Assembly: GCA_002343505.1 (NCBI GenBank)
Contig: DDQZ01000061.1
Location: 66,651-130,650 of the forward strand
Length of the DNA: 64,000 nt
From: Verrucomicrobiaceae bacterium UBA2429
GTDB taxonomy: Bacteria; Verrucomicrobiota; Verrucomicrobiia; Verrucomicrobiales; Verrucomicrobiaceae
Direction: 5' to 3'
Part shown: positions 60,795 to 64,000 of the stretch, in pieces
Position numbering within the stretch: position 1 is the first letter of the stretch
Layout: each line of letters opens with the position of its first letter
Position numbers and translations under genes: made by a program
The notes under the pieces: model-generated
What the model was told of the DNA's origin: nothing
Database searches by the model: none
What the model saw: only the letters and a program-made list of their open reading frames with translations

Positions 60795-60865
60795 GGAGCG
60801 CGGACACTCCCGCCCGCCGCGGGCGAAGCGAGCCGCAACGCTGCGGGCAAGAGTGCCCACACTCC
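60795..60865. repeat. REP-like imperfect inverted repeat
   Basis: Arms of 23 bp (60795-60817 and 60843-60865) match at 18 of 23 positions; both carry GGAG-x-G-x-GG-x-CACTC then a GC-rich end CCCGC, separated by a 25-base loop. The layout is that of a repetitive extragenic palindrome. Only one copy was found in the window, so the dispersed nature is inferred. Confidence 0.6.
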
Positions 60866-60920
60866 GATTCCAAGCCGCGCGCGGGGAAGGTCCGGGCGCA
60901 GTCAGAGCCGGGCGGAGGAT

Positions 60921-61403
60921 TATCCTTTTTGGCTCAGGATGTCAATTCGTGAAGCGGGGCATGATCCTTATTCAAAAAGGATGCATGCTCGGCGATCCGG
61001 GCACAGCCCTGAGTCGGCAGGGGAACATCCTTTTCCAGAAAGGATATTCCCCCGCCAAGCGGGGGCAACCCCTGAGGCATCCGGGCAGCATCCTATTTCA
61101 AAAAGGATAATGCCCCGCACGATCAAGCAAGTCCCCGGCTCGAAAGTTCGGTATCCTTTCCCGAAAAGGATAAACCCCCAGTCCCCGAAGCTCACGCCCA
61201 GACGGCCCACCATGCATCCTTTTTAAAAAAGGATTCATCACAAATCCGCCGAACAGTACCCCGAGCCACCCAACCGCGTGCCCGGAGCCTCCCAGACCTG
61301 TGCCCGAATCGTGCCCGTCCTGCCCGGAGTCACGCCCCGAGCGGCTGGAGCCTCCTGCGGTGTGCCTGGAGCCGTGTGCCGCGAGTTTGGGAACCCACAC
61401 CCC
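60921..61403. repeat. Helically phased array: 23 units of 21 bp carrying six 19-bp palindromes
   Basis: Six near-palindromes of 19 bp start at 60922, 60964, 61027, 61090, 61153 and 61216. All begin ATCCT and end AGGAT, with T-rich and A-rich arms. Steps are 42, 63, 63, 63 and 63 bp, that is 4 and 6 turns of 10.5-bp DNA. The bases between them are GC-rich and mostly unique, yet fit a 21-bp register with a recurring CCC(G/T)GAG near positions 4-9; the same register continues without palindromes to about 61403. A frame with Pro at every seventh codon can be read, but it stops in the last palindrome. Probably a phased protein-binding array or the remains of a repeat gene. Confidence 0.85.
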
Positions 61404-61535
61404 CACGCGCCAATCCTCATCAGTTCAGGTCCGGTGCGCAGGAACGCAGCCCGAGTGCGCCGCGCGTCCTTTCTGCGGATCGGGCCGCACTTTTCCCCTG
61501 CGCCGGGCATTCGCCAGGCTTGGGGCGCAGCGCCC

Positions 61536-61688
61536 TCACACCCCGCCCGCCACGCGCAGGGATTCATTCCACAGCTCGCGCTGCCAGGGGGCGGCCTCGT
61601 TGCGGACGCCGGACGCGAGGAGCAGGGCGGCGATGCAGGCCGGGGGCAGCAGGCGAATGAGGCGGGGGAAAAGCGGGGGGCTGAACAT
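61536..61688 (-). CDS. Candidate small hydrophobic protein
   Basis: A 50-residue frame from ATG 61686-61688 ([20 protein letters not shown]) with a hydrophobic N-terminal half containing [14 protein letters not shown] and a charged C-terminal half ([20 protein letters not shown]). Could be a small membrane or signal-bearing protein between the array and the thiolase gene. GC-rich sequence makes spurious frames common, so the support is weak. Confidence 0.3.
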   Translation of the reverse strand: MFSPPLFPRLIRLLPPACIAALLLASGVRNEAAPWQRELWNESLRVAGGV

Positions 61689-61793
61689 GCCGCGAGTGTG
61701 GCGCTGGCGTGCTTTGGGCCGATTGTCAGAAGTTGACGGCGGGATGAAATTTTCCTCGCCAAAACGCGGCGGAGAGCACCCGAGCACGCCGCC

Positions 61794-62933
61794 TCACCGC
61801 TCCACCGCCATGGCGATGCCCATGCCGCCGCCGATGCAGAGGCTGGCGATGCCGCGCCGCAGATCCTGGTCCTCCATCCAGTGCAGCAGGGTGACGAGCA
61901 CGCGCGCGCCGCTGGCGCCGATGGGGTGGCCGAGGGCGATGGCGCCGCCGCGCGGGTTGAGCTTTTCCTGATCCAGGTCCAGCTCGCGCGCGCAGCCGAG
62001 GGTCTGCACGGCGAAGGCTTCGTTGATCTCGATGGCGTCCACCTCGTCGAGCCGCCACCCGGCCAGGGCGCACACCTTGCGGATGGCGCCGACGGGGCCG
62101 AGGCCCATCAAGGCGGGGTCGCAACCCACGGCGGCAGTGGCGATGACGCGGGCGCGGGAGGTGAGGCCGTGGGTTTGCAGCGCGTCGTCACTGGCGAGCA
62201 GCACCATGGCGGCGCCGTCGTTGATGCCGGAGGCGTTGCCGGCGGTGACGGTGCCGTCCTTGCGAAAGGCGGGCTTCAGTTTGCCGAGGGACTCCACGGT
62301 GGTGTCAGCGCGCGGGTGCTCGTCGGCGGGGACTTCGCCGACGGGGATGATCTCGCGCGCCCAGGAGGCGCGGTGCATGTCCGCCCGGAGCTGGCTGCGC
62401 GCGGCGAAGAGGTCCTGCTCCAGGCGGGTGATGCCGTGCTTGTCGGCGATGCGTTCGGCTGTCTCGCCCATGCCGATTTTCAGGAGAGGGTCGGTGAGGC
62501 CGTCGGTGAAAATGGCGTCCGCCATCTCGATGGGGCCGAGCTTTTTCCCCCAGCGCGCGTCGCTCACATAATGCGGCGCGCGGCTCATGCTCTCGACTCC
62601 GCCGGCGAGCACGAGCCGGCATTCGCCGGAGCGGATGGAGCCGGCGGCGAGGGCGGCGGCTTTGAGGGAGGAGCCGCAGGCCATGTTCACGGTGCAGGCG
62701 GGCACATGCTCCAGCGCGCCGAGCTTCAGCGCGCACTGGCGCGCCACATTCATGCCGCTGCCGGCCTGGAGCACCTGGCCGAGGATGACTTGATCCAGAT
62801 GCGCGCGCAGTTCCCAGGGCGCCACGGCATCCGCCACGGCAAAGGCGAGATCGGCGGCGGGGATGTCCTTCAATCCGCCGCCGAACCTGCCAATGGGGGA
62901 GCGCTTTGCCTCGATGATGTGGACGGGTGTCAT
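61794..62933 (-). CDS. Acetyl-CoA acetyltransferase (thiolase)
   Basis: 379 residues. The first catalytic cysteine is Cys86 in [61 protein letters not shown] and the second-cysteine motif [12 protein letters not shown] follow. It condenses or cleaves acetoacetyl-CoA in fatty-acid or ketone-body type metabolism. ATG 62931-62933 ([13 protein letters not shown]) fits; the frame extends further upstream but overlaps the CoA-transferase. The start overlaps the CoA-transferase stop by four bases, so translation is coupled. Confidence 0.95.
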   Translation of the reverse strand: MTPVHIIEAKRSPIGRFGGGLKDIPAADLAFAVADAVAPWELRAHLDQVILGQVLQAGSGMNVARQCALKLGALEHVPACTVNMACGSSLKAAALAAGSIRSGECRLVLAGGVESMSRAPHYVSDARWGKKLGPIEMADAIFTDGLTDPLLKIGMGETAERIADKHGITRLEQDLFAARSQLRADMHRASWAREIIPVGEVPADEHPRADTTVESLGKLKPAFRKDGTVTAGNASGINDGAAMVLLASDDALQTHGLTSRARVIATAAVGCDPALMGLGPVGAIRKVCALAGWRLDEVDAIEINEAFAVQTLGCARELDLDQEKLNPRGGAIALGHPIGASGARVLVTLLHWMEDQDLRRGIASLCIGGGMGIAMAVER

Positions 62934-64000
62934 GACAGGGTGGCGAGATTTTCGGCAATGGCCGGGCGGAACTGCATCCGCGCGAGGATGTCGTTTCCCA
63001 CATCCACGCCGGGGGCGGTCTCGATGAGGCGCAGGCCCTGCGGGGTGAGTTCGAAGACGGCGCGCTCGGTGACGTAGAGCACCTGCTGGCCGCGCGCGAG
63101 GGCGGAGGGGCCGTGGAAGCAGACGTGGCGGATTTTTTCGACGAACTTGGGCTGCTGCTTCGCCAGGAAGGTGCTGCAAAAGACCAGCCGCCGCGCGCTG
63201 TGGGCGATGTTCATGAAGCCGCCGACGCCGGCAAAACGCCCGCCCATGCTGGCCACGTTCACGCTGCCCTGCGCGTCCACCTCCACGGCGCCGAGCACGG
63301 CGATGTCCAGCCCGCCGCCGTCGTAGAAATCAAACTGCGCGGGCTGGTCAATGACGGCCTCGGGGAAGTGGCTGCAGCCGAAGTTCAGCCCGGAGGCGGG
63401 CACGCCGCCGATGGGGCCGCTCTCGACGGTGAGGGTGAACTCCCCCAGCCGCCCGGTCTCCGCGGCGACGGCGGCCACGCCCTCGGGCAGGCCGATGCCG
63501 AGATTGACGATCTCCCCCGGGCGTATCTCCCGCAGCGCGCGCGCGGCGATGCGCTTGCGGTCGGACTCCGGAATGGGAGGCAGGGAAAACGCGCCGCCGC
63601 TGACGACAAACTCCTCGTTGAACTCCTCGGCGAAGGTCTGGTCATGGTTGATTCCGCCGGAGGCGACGATGTAATCCACCAGGATGCCGGGCACGCGCAC
63701 CGACTTCGGATCGGGCAGGCGGTCGAGCATGCCCTCGATCTGGGCGATGACGATGCCGCCGTGGTTTTTCGCCGCCTGCGCGATGGGCAGCACCTCGCCG
63801 ATGAGCGCCTCGCTTTCCATGTCGAGATTCCCCAGCGTGTCCGCGTAGGTGGCGCGGATGAGGCCCGCATGGACGGGCACCGGCTTGTAGCGCAGCCAGT
63901 CACGCCCGTCCAAAGTCACCCGCTCCACGAGCGGCTCGGTGGTGCGCTCGTTGAGCCTGCCGCCGCCCTGCTCCGGCTCCATGAAGGTGCCGAGGCCCAC
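62930..64000 (-). CDS. Acyl-CoA:acetate/3-ketoacid CoA-transferase (5' end beyond window)
   Basis: The visible 356 residues are the C-terminal part of a YdiF-type (propionate/3-ketoacid) CoA-transferase. The window ends inside the gene, so its N-terminus is missing. Motifs: GNLDMESEALIGEVLPIAQAAK, NLGIGLPEGVAAVAAE, TLTVESGPIGGVPASGLNFG (catalytic Glu in TVESG) and DFYDGGGLDIAVLGAVEVDAQGSVNV. It moves CoA between acyl-CoA and free acids, for example activating acetoacetate or 3-hydroxyacids. The stop overlaps the thiolase start by four bases, which suggests a two-gene unit for ketoacid or ketone-body-like metabolism. Confidence 0.93.
   Translation of the reverse strand: MGLGTFMEPEQGGGRLNERTTEPLVERVTLDGRDWLRYKPVPVHAGLIRATYADTLGNLDMESEALIGEVLPIAQAAKNHGGIVIAQIEGMLDRLPDPKSVRVPGILVDYIVASGGINHDQTFAEEFNEEFVVSGGAFSLPPIPESDRKRIAARALREIRPGEIVNLGIGLPEGVAAVAAETGRLGEFTLTVESGPIGGVPASGLNFGCSHFPEAVIDQPAQFDFYDGGGLDIAVLGAVEVDAQGSVNVASMGGRFAGVGGFMNIAHSARRLVFCSTFLAKQQPKFVEKIRHVCFHGPSALARGQQVLYVTERAVFELTPQGLRLIETAPGVDVGNDILARMQFRPAIAENLATLS

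Noticed and set aside
60853..61110. Real protein spanning the palindrome array
   Set aside because: Every frame stops inside one of the palindromes or lacks a continuous start; the repeats would give heptads in all frames simply because 63 and 21 are multiples of three.
60921..61403. CRISPR array or TIGR-type guide array
   Set aside because: Repeats are only 19 bp, strongly palindromic and imperfect, and the intervals share a 21-bp register instead of being unrelated spacers. No Cas-like or Nop-like gene is adjacent.
1..64000. tRNA, rRNA or insertion-sequence genes
   Set aside because: No tRNA cloverleaf signature, rRNA stretch or transposase frame was recognised by eye. A covariance or profile search would be needed to exclude small ones.

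Overview
The window is GC-rich, gene-dense and bacterial, and it looks like a member of Verrucomicrobiota, probably near Verrucomicrobiaceae/Prosthecobacter. The evidence is combined: a PEP-CTERM protein, DUF1080, two formylglycine sulfatases, a DUF1501 protein with a Tat signal, an SHD1-esterase fusion, an ECF sigma factor paired with a giant Ser/Thr kinase, a long plant/cyanobacterial-type IspH, several enormous secreted Ig/LamG-type proteins, and a remnant resembling a Verru_Chthon cassette protein. The lineage call is inference from gene content. No rRNA, tRNA, insertion sequence or CRISPR array was recognised.

Layout. 1-3.8 kb: 3' end of a kelch/mutarotase-like gene, a PEP-CTERM protein and thrS, whose product lacks the TGS domain. 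4-6.2 kb: riboflavin/antitermination cluster on the minus strand (ribBA, ribH, nusB). 6.4-11 kb: RluA-type pseudouridine synthase, NarL-type regulator with a clear terminator, ispH, an L,D-transpeptidase lipoprotein, DUF1080. 11-15.2 kb: a 1414-residue secreted multidomain protein. 15.4-21.3 kb: HTH regulator, priA, CorC-type membrane protein, FmdB zinc ribbon, rpsN and a SixA-like phosphatase. 21.5-27 kb: hypothetical gene, orphan TolC-like lipoprotein, sulfatase, serine hydrolase. 26.8-33.2 kb: ECF sigma factor, 1408-residue kinase, GNAT acetyltransferase and esterase, tightly spaced on the plus strand. 33.2-37 kb: DUF4091-type protein and a second sulfatase.

37-41.8 kb: assimilatory sulfate genes cysH-cysD-cysN on the minus strand, with a complete toxin-antitoxin pair lodged between cysD and cysN, and opcA divergent from cysH. 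41.8-50.4 kb: secreted or membrane proteins of unknown function, including a 1067-residue Ig-repeat protein that shares a C-terminal domain with the 1414-residue protein, and a DUF1501 protein. 50.5-57.6 kb: a 2375-residue secreted protein combining beta-propeller, diheme cytochrome, Ig and LamG-like parts. 57.8-59.4 kb: sialate O-acetylesterase-like enzyme. 61.8-64 kb: thiolase and CoA-transferase, translationally coupled and cut by the window end.

The most unusual stretch is 59.7-61.4 kb. It holds a gene remnant, a hypothetical gene with a possible Fn3-like C-terminus, a REP-like inverted repeat and a 483-bp array made of 23 units of 21 bp. Six of those units carry a 19-bp palindrome (ATCCT...AGGAT), five of the steps being 42, 63, 63, 63 and 63 bp. 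These are whole multiples of 10.5-bp helical turns, so all six sites face the same side of the DNA. This array is the best candidate for something undescribed.

The genes suggest an aerobic or microaerobic particle/polysaccharide degrader: sulfatases, esterases and glycan-active or adhesive secreted proteins outside the cell, with sulfate assimilation and housekeeping genes inside.
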